Below, in pieces: positions 11,251-21,499 of a stretch of DNA of 64,000 bases. How positions within the stretch are numbered: position 1 is the stretch's first letter; every line of letters begins with the position of its first letter. This DNA comes from Dipteris shenzhenensis (lineage: Eukaryota > Polypodiophyta > Polypodiopsida > Gleicheniales): NCBI GenBank assembly GCA_047967505.1, contig CM106540.1; one strand, written 5' to 3'. The position numbers were made by a program, and so were the translations under genes. A model generated the notes under the pieces. That model saw only the letters and a program-made list of their open reading frames with translations. It was not told where the DNA came from and ran no database searches.

Positions 11251-12150
11251 GGAAACATTGGTTGCTACGCCCATAAGTTGTCCTAATGTAACCACTGTAT
11301 TGGACGAAATGGGGAGCTCTTTTGAGGTTAGGGTTATCATTAGCAAGCAACCTCGTGTTTTGACTTTTGGTAGCGAGGAAGTTACAATCCTCTCCAACCC
11401 TTTGAAAGAGGCTAATGACAAAGTCATGATGGCCATCCTCAGGTTTGATATGAACATCTTTTGGCTTGATACTTCAATCATTTGATTCAATCTGCTTCTA
11501 ACATTTGTTTATTTATTGCTGTAGTATGGTTATATCTCACTTTCCTAGATCAGTACAGAATTGCATGTGTATGCTCGATTCTCTCCTTTCAGCTGTACTT
11601 AGTGATACCAAGAAGACAATAGATGATGTTTATTCAATGCTACAACCTTTAGACTTGGATGGCATGCTAATTGTCTTTATGCCATATTATGAGAAGTAAG
11701 TATTGTCTCAATCTTTCTTTTACTCTTTTATTTGTAATATTGTGTCAATTAATACTTAATATTGTGATAAATCTTATCGCTCTTTATTGGTGATGTAGAT
11801 CACATTGGAGCCTGATAGTATGGGATCTTGATGACAACCATTGTTGGTTTGTCAATTCATTTATAGGCTTTCACGGGGTGTTCAAGTAAGTGTTCTTTTA
11901 TCATATCATTATGAACATGCATCTTAGTATTTACTACACAAATTCACTTTGTCATATGTCATGATGGACAGGTCTGCAAACAAGTTACTTTCTGCACATC
12001 ACATCTTGCAAAGGAGGAAGAGATTAAGTCTATCCCGATTGCACCAGAAGTAGAATCTCAATGTACACCATCCACACAAAAAGTAGAGACTCAATGTACT
12101 CTTAGAGAATCACAGCCTCAAGAGGACTCATCAGACTCTATTCAGTTGTA
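11078..12150 (+). pseudogene. Ulp1/C48-like domain, tandem copy 2 (truncated)
   Basis: A second copy of the same exon set follows about 970 bp after the first. An open stretch (11,078-11,442) ends at a CAG|GTTTGA donor; an exon at 11,525-11,695 has the same 171-nt length as its copy 1 counterpart (10,554-10,724) and similar sequence (IDNVFKWLQ versus IDDVYSMLQ); an exon at 11,799-11,885 carries HWSLIVWD and WFVNS. The donors GTAAGT at 11,696 and 11,886 are good. The Gln/Cys exon is not recognisable downstream: after 11,972 only a short SANKLL-like stretch remains. Copy 2 therefore lacks the nucleophile. I infer an internal duplication within one gene, followed by loss. Confidence 0.6.
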
Positions 12151-12390
12151 AAACATGTAGAAAGAAACATGAGTCCTTGAAGATTTTTATCTTGTTTATA
12201 ATGACTAATGATAGTGTTTTTTAAACTTATGTTAAATGTTACAATACATTAGGATATTTACTTATGATATTTATTCAATTTGTATTATTATTGTATTAGC
12301 AATTCTAAAAAAATAAATTGTATTAGCAATTCTAATATGAACTACTCAGTCTTACCAGACTTGTTGCAGAGAATACAAAACTATTACAAG

Positions 12391-12920
12391 CCATAGAGGC
12401 GAAGATCACACTAGAAGATCTCATAATTAGTATCTCTTATCTTCTCAACAATCCAATCTTCCATAGACTCCACGTCCATATCCTCAACATAATTACAATG
12501 AAGGAAGAAATTCAAGCAATCATGATGGACAGGTCGCAGACTCCACATCCATATCCTCAACATAATTACAATGAAGGAAGAAATTCAAGCAATCATGATG
12601 GACAGGCCACAGAGGCCGAGATCACACTAGAAGATCTCATCATTAGTATCTCTTATCTTCTCAACAATCCAATCTGATCTCATCATTAGTATCTCTTATC
12701 TTCTCAACAATCCAATCTTCCACAGACTCAACTTCCATATCGTCAACATAATTATAATGAAGGAAGAAATTCAAATAGTCACTGGACAGGCCACAGAGGC
12801 CGAGATCACACTAGAAGATCTCATCATTAGTATCTCTTATCTTCTCAACAATCCAATCTTCCACGGACTCCACTTCCGTATCGTCAACATAATGAAGGAA
12901 GAAATTCAAATAGCCACAGA
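12391..12920 (+). repeat. Tandem repeat, units about 110-160 bp
   Basis: Four or so partial copies of a block with CACACTAGAAGATCTCAT, TCTCTTATCTTCTCAACAATC and AATGAAGGAAGAAATTCAA. Copies differ by internal deletions. A short open frame through it is a by-product of the repeat. Confidence 0.85.
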
Positions 12921-13053
12921 TTGTTTCTTTATAATCTCTTTGGGAGGCCTTTATTGTTCTTTCAGCATCTCAATCAAATCGGCCATACCGAGTGCTTCGA
13001 TAATGTAGGTTGCTTAAGAAGTCCAAGAGATCTTGTCATGCTTTTATAATACA

Positions 13054-13257
13054 TTATAAAAGTCTTTCGCTCACTGCTATCTTCTGAGTCTCCTCCCTCT
13101 CTATCTGCCTTTGTGTGTCGAATTCCTCTCTCTCCATCCGTGTGAGTGGAGAGCCTTGTCGAATTCTTGCATCTCTCCTTGCTCCTTGGTCAGCAACCCA
13201 TTGTTTGAGACTGTCGATTCTAGACTCCACATCTCCGACGATGACAAGGACATCCAT
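13054..13257 (-). CDS. Small coiled-coil-type protein, unknown family
   Basis: A 67-residue frame starting MDVLVIVGDVESRIDSLKQW and continuing with charged residues (TRMEREEFDTQRQIEREE). It is predicted to be helical. I do not recognise the family, but the same start and residue pattern recur in the gene at 14,341 on the other strand (MDLFKVIDSIEQAISSIKVW, then YEKDEFACQKGLEKEE). Shared start and pattern between diverged copies support a real coding origin. Compared with its paralogue it stops early and is probably truncated. Confidence 0.45.
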   Translation of the reverse strand: MDVLVIVGDVESRIDSLKQWVADQGARRDARIRQGSPLTRMEREEFDTQRQIEREETQKIAVSERLL

Positions 13258-13319
13258 GGTGGGTGGAGAGATGATAAATTAAGAGTGATAAACGAAGAAT
13301 GTTCTTGTAGAAGGACTAG

Positions 13320-13890
13320 GATGGACGAAAGAAGGGAGTCTAATTATATTATTCTTGTCTTCAATCACTTTATTTCATAGATTTAAACCGATTCAAAATC
13401 TATCATCTCATGTGTCTCTCACATTTATGGTCTTTTATTTTTTACTTCACTCAATGAACAACTCACCTCTCTAAATTTATTAAATTGGTTTTACTTTTTT
13501 GAAAGTCTAATTTATTATATACAATAAATATCTTATGATGAGAATCTAATAATTATATCATTCTTATGTTCCATCACTTTATTTTATAGATTTCAATGTA
13601 CTCAAAATCTATCATCTCACATGTCTCGCATTACGGTCTTGCATCAGCAAGTCTAACTTATATTATATTAAAAAAACATCTCATGATGAGATTCTAATAA
13701 TTATATCATTCTTGTGTTCCATCATTTTATTTTATAGATTTCAATGTACTGATCACTGTCTTACATGTCTCAAATGTCTCCCATTATGGTCTTGCATCCC
13801 ATCATTTTATTTTATAGATTTCAATGTACTCACTATCTTACATGTCTCACATGTCTCGCATTACGGTCTTGCATTTGTTACTTCAGATAA
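13320..13890. repeat. Degenerate tandem repeats, AT-rich
   Basis: Four partial copies of a block with TCTAATAATTATATCATTC, TTTTATAGATTTCAATGTACT and CATGTCTCGCATTACGGTC, about 100-170 bp apart. They lie in the space between the two diverging small genes. Confidence 0.75.
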
Positions 13891-13977
13891 TGTAGTCATC
13901 TCAGCCTCTACCAATTCTTTATTCTAAATATTTCATCCCACATTATGAGTCTGTAGTTCTATAAATCCCCTAGTAGT

Positions 13978-14310
13978 TGTTCATCTTCTATATCTCACCC
14001 ATAGTAAACACTTCTTCCACTTTACTCTTCTTACCTTACGCCTCTCCTCAAGCTTGCTCCTTCCATCTTGCCCGCAGCGTTACCTCCTCTTCTCAAGCAT
14101 ACTCCTTTCATCTTGCCTTACCTCCTCTAGTTACATTCCTCACCTTGTTCGTCTTCTATATCTCACCCGCAGCAAACACTTCTTCCACTTTGCTCTTCTT
14201 CCCTTACTCCTCTCCTCAAGCTTGCTCCTTCCATCTTGCCCGTAGCGCCTTACCTCCTCTTCTCAAGCATACTCCTTTCATCTTGCCTTACCTCCTCTAG
14301 TTACCTTCCT
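13978..14310 (+). repeat. Direct duplication, about 170 bp, pyrimidine-rich
   Basis: Two copies of a block from TCTTCTATATCTCACCC through TCTTCTCAAGCATACTCC to TTACCTCCTCTAGTTAC, the first at about 13,985 and the second at about 14,153. It sits just upstream of the ATG at 14,341 and looks like a duplicated CT-rich leader or promoter. Confidence 0.85.
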
Positions 14311-14340
14311 CACTCTCGTTACCTTCCTCCTCTCGTTTTG

Positions 14341-14757
14341 ATGGATCTTTTTAAGGTAATCGATTCTATTGAGCAAGCCATTAGCAGCATCAAAGTATGG
14401 ATTGCCGAGAACCAAGGAAAGAGAGAGGAGAGAAAGCAAAATCCAGCTTCATTAACCTAGTACGAGAAGGATGAATTTGCTTGTCAAAAGGGCTTAGAGA
14501 AGGAAGAGAAAAGAAAAATAAGTATGGCTACTACTAAAATAGATAAATTGCAGTCATATAGGAGAGAGCTGATAGACTTTCAAAGTGAGATATCTTCGCG
14601 TGTGGCTCATTATGGAAGATTTCCACCCCAGGAAGTGCAAGCCATCTGGAATAAACAAAGTGTTATGCAGGAGAAAATTCATCAATCCTTACTTCTCTTC
14701 TATAATTTTAACTACATCGATGAGGATGAGATGAGCTCAGGGTTGAATTCAGGCTAA
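14341..14757 (+). pseudogene. Small coiled-coil-type gene, paralogue of the one at 13,257
   Basis: An open frame of 139 codons with one internal TAG at 14,458-14,460. The first 40 codons match the minus-strand gene in start, length and pattern. After the TAG the similarity continues in the same frame, then runs on into a further part the other copy lacks (IDKLQSYRRELIDFQSEISS, then EEVQ-like and aromatic residues) to a stop at 14,755-14,757. Highly charged and probably helical. No function assigned. The single TAG suggests a recently broken gene, or a small two-exon gene if the stop lies in an intron I cannot place. Confidence 0.45.
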
Positions 14758-14819
14758 AGGCTTGAAAATAGAAAATTCATCCAATTGAATGGCTGTAGTC
14801 TTGAAAATAGATTTGCCTT

Positions 14820-15110
14820 CCAATGAAAGTCTTATTGTAACTTTTGGTGTTTTTCAACACCTTTATAAATATTGTGACAGTTTGCTACTTCCACTTGTAA
14901 CTTTTGGAAGTGTTTCCTAAACACTATTATAAATATTAAGAGATTTTACAATTACTGAACCACTCTTTTTTGTGTAACTTATCTCAGGCTTATTGTAACT
15001 TTTGGTGTTTGTCAAATTCTATTATAAATATGGTGAGAGATTCTTTAATACTGTAACTTTTGAAGGTGTTTATTAACACCGTTAAATATTAAGAGAGTTT
15101 ACAATTGAAT
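14820..15110 (+). repeat. Short repeats with hairpin-forming cores
   Basis: Four diverged copies (near 14,838, 14,898, 14,995 and 15,053) of TGTAACTTTTGG followed by a small inverted repeat, for example GGTGTTTTTCAACACC at 14,847 and GGTGTTTATTAACACC at 15,065, then TATAAATATT. Each could fold as a 6-8 bp stem. They follow the small gene directly. Confidence 0.65.
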
Positions 15111-15526
15111 CTTATTTTTTCATGTAACTTATCTAGGCTGCATTAAATTTTATAATTTTAGTTTCATGTCCTTAAAAAATATATTAAAAAATGCTTGTTT
15201 TTATGTTTTTATATGTGCTTTAAAGATTGGTTTTTTCTTAAATTTTATCTGAAAACTAGTCCAAAAGTATATGTAAAAATGAATTTGTACATTGACAAGT
15301 CCAAAATTAATGAAATAAGTGTTAATAATCATCCATGGCTCCATTGGCTCCCTCAAAGCTAGCAATGATGCCACAATCTTGTGTGTTTCTCTTATCATCA
15401 ATCCATTGTGTTTGAAAATGCTTGCCCTCACACCATATAGCATTGAACATAGTGCACTACACCAAGAAAAAATCAATTAAATAAGCAATCTAAATTATTG
15501 AAAGCTCCTAACTTATGCATAACATC

Positions 15527-17519
15527 CTATATACCGACCTTGCTCATGCATCCCCTAGCATACTCCCATTCTTCCATTGTGATATGCATCCCCTCATCTT
15601 TCTTTGCTTTCTCCATTTCCTCAAGTAGCCAATCCATATGAATATCCTTTGGAAGTGCTCTTAGATATTGAGGGTATGGAACACGAGATCCGTGGTGTGT
15701 ACGAAAGAGGGCCCTTTCTTCTTGTCTTCTTGCCTTTGCATCCTCGTATCTTGTCACCCATCTTTTCATCACATCAGTATTAAGCATGCAATAGAGGTTG
15801 ATACTATTATGCAACTCCGTGTCTATTACTTTGTTGCATCCTTTCCCTTGAGGCACAATAGCGGTCATCCTTAGGTCTTCATCATCTCTCCATAGTCGTG
15901 GGAGAGAGCTATCCACATCAACAAGAAACTTAGAAATATATACAAGTGACTCTTGTACCAACCAACCTGATGTAGTGAGACCTGAACAATAGACACAATT
16001 AAGAGTTGAAGGTGGGTTTAGGGTGCCACATCCTTTGCCTATTCATAATTAGAAGTGCAATGCTTACCTAAACACTCACCATAGCCTGGGAAGTCATGCA
16101 TCGTCCACATCAAGACTGCTTTGTAGTTGAAGTCTCGTGACGAGGGAGGCCTACTCACATCATGCACCTCGATACCTCTCCAAAGTATCTCTAGCTTGTC
16201 AATCAAAGGCTCCAAATAAACATCAGGATTTTTGACTTTATGTTTCCTTGGAATTAAAAGGGACAGCATAACATGTCCTTTCTTAATAGCCATAGAGGGT
16301 GGAAGATTATAATTCACCAATATCACTGGCCATACACTGTAAGAGGTGCTTTTGAGACCAAATGGGTTCACACCGTCCATACCCAATCCAAGTCTCAAGC
16401 TCCTAGGTTCTTCCTTGAAGCTTGGCCATGTGTCTTCAATATGCTTCCATGCAGGAGAGTCTACGGGAGTTCTCCACTTGCCATCGGTTGATCGATGGGA
16501 GGAATGCCATGACATGAGCTCTGCAATGGATTTGCACTTGAACATATGTTGGATGTGAGGGATTATGGGAAAATGTCACAGAACCTTACGAGGCACGTCC
16601 AAAGTTTTGAGGTGTGCTCTATATCTTGCCTCTCCACAAGTAGGGCACTCTCTTGCATCCTTATGTAGTCCACGAAACAAAACGCAATCGTTGATGCATG
16701 CATGGAGGCGCTTTAATCTAATCCTCCAAGAGAGGTCACATGTTGCCTTGCCATATCTCTTGAGGTCAGTAATTTATTCTCCCTTGGAAGCATTTTACAC
16801 AATAGCCTGCACGTGACCATAAATGAGGAAAAGCATTTGAGTAATTGACCCACTAGCATAATTCACCATGTTTGTAAAATAGACTTTAAAGCTTACTTGA
16901 GTAATGCATTCGAACTTGCATTTCTCCATCTATAGATGGTTTTGCAAGTTAACTCAAGGGAGGCACATAGAATAGAGAATGTGCACCCCTCAAACAGTGG
17001 AGTCGATGCTACGGTAAAAAGATCATCCTGCTCCACGCTATCATACCTCCCTTGATGGACATATAAATCCTGCACCATATCATCAAACACCTCCTCCTCC
17101 ACGGCTTCATGAGGTAATGGTGGAGGGCTACTATCACCATCACTCCATGCATCCATAACGGTCCCTCCTGAAGATCCCACCTCATATCACTGATGCTTCG
17201 CCTCCTCACGGCGAGCATAGGGCAACATATGCAGGTGTGGCACTACATCCTGTATCAAATTAAAATGGGATCATAACAAAAACATATGAACACCCATAGG
17301 TATCTCAATCAACCTTAACTCTTTAACACTTACTATGTTTACGGTCACATCCCATTCTCCATACTTTGAGATGTGATTGAGTGTAATCCTGCATGCACGA
17401 TACATGTTTCGTCGACATTGATCACATATACATTTGATTTTTTGCTCCAACCACATTTCGCGATGGTGGATACGGAGGGATTCATCCTCACTAGAGCTAC
17501 TTGTTGAAGATGAAGACAT
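15527..17519 (-). pseudogene. tnp2-type CACTA transposase of E1, internally deleted
   Basis: Read leftward: start ATG at 17,519 (MSSSSTSSSSEDES, then CICDQCRRNMYRACR, the Cys-rich N-terminal transposase-associated part); an acidic second stretch (17,180-16,893); the TNP2 core (16,545-16,039) with LGLGMDGVNPFG and MWTMHDFPGYGE, two of the acidic catalytic blocks of CACTA transposases; then directly the DUF4218-like C-terminal part (15,961-15,527: VQESLVYISKFLVD, VPQGKG). Between the last two the E3 homologue has 1.18 kb more, covering the third catalytic region, so the enzyme cannot work. The junction is near 15,967. Confidence 0.85.
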
Positions 17520-17579
17520 CCTACAAACAAACAACCCAAAAAAATTTGCTTTTCTTCAAATATTTAATTTTAAAACTCT

Positions 17580-18275
17580 GTGGCACATCTAAAGGTGTGT
17601 CTAAAACCGCGTCTGTCTATTCTATGGTGCGCATCTACAAGCGCATCTAAAACCGTGTCTGCTCTGTGTACCTAGATGCATAATTACACACGTGTATAGA
17701 TGCGCTATTAGACATGCTTATAGACACGATTTTTAAATCTGCTTTTAGCGCGCTCGCTTTGCTTTTCTTCACATTACTTATACTTCACGTGGCTTGCTTG
17801 CTTTGCTATTAGCAGATCCACAGTCTCGACACTTAAGAGAAAGGCACCCACACTTACTTCCAAGCTTACACTTAAGAGGAAGGCACCCACAGAAAAGGGT
17901 GAACAAGGAAGAGAAGCAACTTTGAAAAAGGAGAAGAAGCTTCCATACCTCTATCCAAGGTAAGTCTCTTTACAGTTGATCTTTTTTGGAAGTTGCTCTC
18001 TTTGGATTTGTCCTTTGTCGTATCCAAGAAATGCATGATTTTGGTATCAGTGTTACGTTTTTGTGTCGGGCGCATGTCCTTTTCTACTTTTTTGAATAGT
18101 CCGTCTGTCGGAGCGCATCTATAGACGCATCTCAGAGCGTGTCTAAAACCGCATCTACAGGCGCATCTAGATGCGTGTCTAGCCTGTTTGTAGACATAGA
18201 CAACTGCATCTATAGACGCGCTGTTATATGCAAAAATAGATGCGCTTCTTAGATGTGTCTATAGACGCGCTCCGA
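17580..18275. promoter_or_regulatory. Central repeat cluster between the diverging E1 genes
   Basis: Many copies of CATCTATAGACGC-like and GCATCTAAAACCGTGTCT-like motifs, several close to palindromic (centre CTATAG or TTTTAGA), at 17,580-17,755 and 18,110-18,275. The same motif type fills the element's right end. Between the two blocks is a conserved tnpA leader exon ending CTATCCAAG|GTAAGT at 17,959. This intergenic region must hold both promoters. Confidence 0.65.
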
Positions 18276-18350
18276 TAGTAATCTTTTCTTCCCTTCCCCT
18301 TTCTTCTGAGCTCATCAGTAATCGTCTTTTTTTCTTTTTTCCAATTCATC

Positions 18351-19759
18351 ATGTGGCTAGGAAGCTCTTCAACCTCACCTGATCTCTGTGAGTCTATTTT
18401 GAAGGACTTATATAACCTTTTAGGGCACCCTCCTAGTCCTGCAGAGTTATACAGGTATATGATGGGTACTCTAAACACCCCCCAGGAGTCAGCACTCTCT
18501 CAGCACTATAGACTCCAAACCAAGCCACACTAGCTGAGATTACCCCAACGAAGTCAGCACAGCCCAGCCGGCTACACAATCGAGGCCCTTCTCCCATGCC
18601 GTCTTATGCCCCTTCCCCCATGCCATCTTATGCCCCTTCCCCCATGCCGTCAAGAGGTCCTTCTGTCTTGCAGAGCCGTTGGCGTACTCCTGTGCAGTCG
18701 AGACTCAGTTCTCCAACTACGAGTGGTCCACGTAGTCCCGTGCAGTCTCCAACTACAAGTGGCCAATGTACTAGCTCGACACGACATGGTCGCAGGCATA
18801 GTAGCAGGGAGAGCAGTGGGGGATACATGGCACACTACTTTCAGAGGGGTGGTGGTGGGGACGATGATGATTCAGATGATTTAGACGTGCCTCCGAGTGA
18901 TGGTATGATCTTCTATGACATCACTCAAATAGGAGGCATCTTGATGGATGCACGGGGGAAGGACATCCTGGCCTTCATGCGCTGTGTAATTGCTAACAAT
19001 TACCGAGATTGCCTTATCCACTACAAAGACCAGCCAAAGAGGTTGGCTGATGAGACCCTCACTATTGTTCACTCTAGGTATCCTAACCCCCCCAATCGTC
19101 AGTCCATAGATAAATGGGCCAAGTCAAAGATTGTTACGATACTTGGCAATAAAAGATCTTTGCTTAAGAGATAGGCACTAGCGAAGCTTGCCAGGCTCGA
19201 GGGAGGTCAACCACTAAGGGGCCCGCCCCACACCGCTCATAAGCATGAGTGGAAGAAAGCAATGAAGTCAGCGAGGGAGAACCCCAGTCTACAGGACGTG
19301 GAGGCATGAAGGATCCAGATGGAGCAATATGGAAGCGTGCATTTTGGAGCAAGGGGTGTTGAATCATGGGAGGCCCAATTTGTAAGTATCGATCTCAAAT
19401 TATATTGCTTATGTAGTTTATTAGAAGGTTGTTTCTTTGTACTAACCCCTTCACAAATTGTGTCATCTAGTAGCTTGATATCATTGGCAGATACCCTACT
19501 CCTGTTGAGATAGCCTACCATGACCACCATCGCAGAGGAGATACATGGAAGCAATTCTATCATGACGAGTTGATTACTGAGGAGCAGTATATCCGAGCTA
19601 CTGGAGCAGCCCTCGAGGTATTTGAAAGTAATTAAATAATGTCAATATTATAAGTAAAGATTTGATTTTTCATACATTGATATATGTTGTCCCTTGTTTA
19701 CAGGTCCTTGCACAAGAAGACGAGGAAGACGAGAGGAAGGAGGCGGAAAAGGGAGCATA
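18351..19759 (+). pseudogene. tnpA-like second gene of E1
   Basis: Starts MWLGSSSTSPDLCESILKDL at 18,351. A proline/serine-rich linker follows, with a 24-bp unit repeated three times (MPSYAPSP, about 18,596-18,660), then an acidic patch and a conserved core (18,890-19,380: FYDITQIGGILMDARGKDIL, then YPNPPNRQSIDKWAKSKIV). A donor at about 19,382 leads to further exons (RYPTPVEIAYHDHHRRGDTW, about 19,470-19,617, and an acidic end by 19,759). The layout resembles the plant Ptta/En/Spm accessory proteins (Transposase_24 type), which in En/Spm bind the subterminal repeats. Lesions: a frameshift between 18,533 and 18,596, a TAG at 19,172 and a TGA near 19,307. The intron acceptor before the ATG reads AA where E3 has AG. 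Confidence 0.7.
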
Positions 19760-20119
19760 GAAGGGAGCATGGAAGGGAGCAAGGATGTGGAGAACATAGA
19801 TTAGTCATAGAAGTAGTGCTAGCTACTCTTTTTTGTACTTAAAGCCACTGGCTTGGCTTCGTGCCTCTTGTATATACACTCCTCTTATTTTTTGTACTTG
19901 AAGCCACATGACATGGCTTAGCTTCGTGCTATATGTACATACAAGCACTTTTTGAGCTTTCAATTTTATTAATTTTTGGAGTTGTAATGTTTTATTTGGA
20001 ATTGTAATTAAAATGCAGTTGGCTGTAAGAATTGAATTACACAATGTGGAAATGGGATTCTTGTAACTATATAGCATACACAACATACACAGCATTCTGT
20101 AAATTTTTTTTTAAAAAAA

Positions 20120-20375
20120 ATATAGCGCGTCTATCAGTGCATCTATAAACGCATCTATATACGCGTCTGTCTGTTCGAGAAGCGTCTATTTGCACATCTA
20201 TAAAGGCATCTATAAGACCATTTACAAATGCATCTATACACGCGTTTAACGATGCATTTGTCTGTCTTTTAAATTTTTTACCAAAGCGTCTATTTATGCG
20301 TCTAGATGCGCGTCTATACACGCGTCTATCTGCTATATAGACGCACTATTAGATGCATAAATAGACACGCCCGTA
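20120..20375. repeat. Right subterminal repeat cluster of E1
   Basis: About fifteen copies of GCGTCTAT/ATAGACGC-type words in both orientations, including CTATATAGACGCACTATTAG near 20,332. The cluster is followed by CCCGTAAGTTTTTTTTTAAG, which E3 also has at its right end (48,288 onward). Confidence 0.8.
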
Positions 20376-20469
20376 AGTTTTTTTTTAAGTTCAATAAACG
20401 CATTTGTGTGCACGTCTGTGGGTGCAACATGCACAAAAATAGGATATTGTTCTTACTATGTAATGAGTG

Positions 20470-21316
20470 ATGTTACATGTTGTCCAAGCCTCTTTCATTA
20501 CCTTTCCAAAACTCTTTAGCGCTTCTTCAAATGCTTGGTGATCATTTTTGCTAAAGGTAGCTTGGTCACGAAAAATAAAAAGCTTATCTAAGCATTTCCA
20601 CACTTTTGCCTTGACATCTCTTGCCAATCTGTCTGCCTGCATCTCCTCCATGGATATCAATTTCTGATAGCACTGCTTCTAATGATTATAGTGCCTCTTT
20701 TCTTTTGCTCTCGGGGTAAAGTTTCCATGCAAATCCAATATATAGGAAAACTAGTTTCTCAATGATCCTACATAATGCATGCAATGTACAAATGTGAACA
20801 TTGCATATTGGGATCTCAAGAACTATTTTGAAATTTTTATCTACTTTATCTCTGTTGGGTGCTCTTTTCCACCATTTAGAATCTAAGACATACACTGGTT
20901 TGTTGCAGTACAAGCAAGGAGACTTTGAGTTACCCCCTTTGCTTATATTAAACATACACTTCAATGTCTTTAGGTCACCTGCAATATGCCATTCAAATTG
21001 AAAATCACCCTTCCTTGGAACATGAAGATGGCATCCTTGGACTTGACTCTTTATAATTGATAGTATATCTATTTGATGAAATAAAAGTATTGAATGGTCC
21101 TCAGTCTTCACCTGTAATTTAAAACCACAGGTTTGCAAGATATATGATATAAAATTTATAACATTTCCTAAGCCATGCAAATGGTACCCTATAGTCATGG
21201 AACTTTGCATGGGCCTTAAAATAGGTGATTTGAAGATTCATGCAAAGTATTATGTCCATCAAGCCATTTTCATTGGCTCGAAGACCACTAATGCATGTTT
21301 TGCATAGAAAACACAT
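20470..21316 (-). pseudogene. Fragment of an unassigned transposase-like protein
   Basis: Minus-strand frames 21,210-20,686 and 20,660-20,391, plus an overlapping frame to 21,316. The clearest part reads QFEWHIAGDLKTLKCMFNIS followed by SPCLYCNKPVYVL. A GDLK stretch with a CxxC shortly after is seen in several transposon-derived proteins, but I cannot assign a family. It starts where E1 stops, so it belongs to another element or to the sequence E1 landed in. Confidence 0.4.
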
Positions 21317-21492
21317 GATGCCTAGTGAAAAACAAGGGATATTTTCTCTAATTCATGCAAATGGTACTTGATGGGCATGATATTTTGCATGGGACTTAAA
21401 CTAGGTGAGTTTAATGCTCGTGCAAAGTATCATGGCCATCGAGTACCATTTTCATGGCTAGAAGACCATTGGTGCATGTTTTGCTAGGAAAC
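21174..21492. repeat. Tandem duplication, about 178 bp apart
   Basis: The block 21,174-21,311 (CATGCAAATGGTACC, TTTGCATGGG, CATGCAAAGTAT, GAAGACCA, GTGCATGTTTTGC) recurs at 21,352-21,492 with changes. The first copy lies within the transposase-like fragment, so a coding exon was duplicated. Confidence 0.8.
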
Positions 21493-21499
21493 AAAGTTT

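Larger units (their letters stand above)
15316..20424. mobile_element. CACTA element E1 (family B), truncated at both ends
   Basis: Sequence that is collinear with the complete element E3. A tnp2 gene lies on the minus strand (15,527-17,519) and a tnpA-like gene on the plus strand (18,351 onward). Repeat clusters lie in the centre and at the right. Similarity to E3 starts abruptly at 15,316 (E3 41,767) and stops at about 20,424, some 17 bp short of the terminus that E3 shows, so neither CACTA-type end is present. The element also lacks about 1.18 kb of coding sequence that E3 has (E3 42,402-43,577). Confidence 0.85.

Noticed and set aside
20067-20321. Arg/Asp-rich minus-strand frame at the right of E1
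   Set aside because: It is the translation of the subterminal GCGTCTAT repeats.
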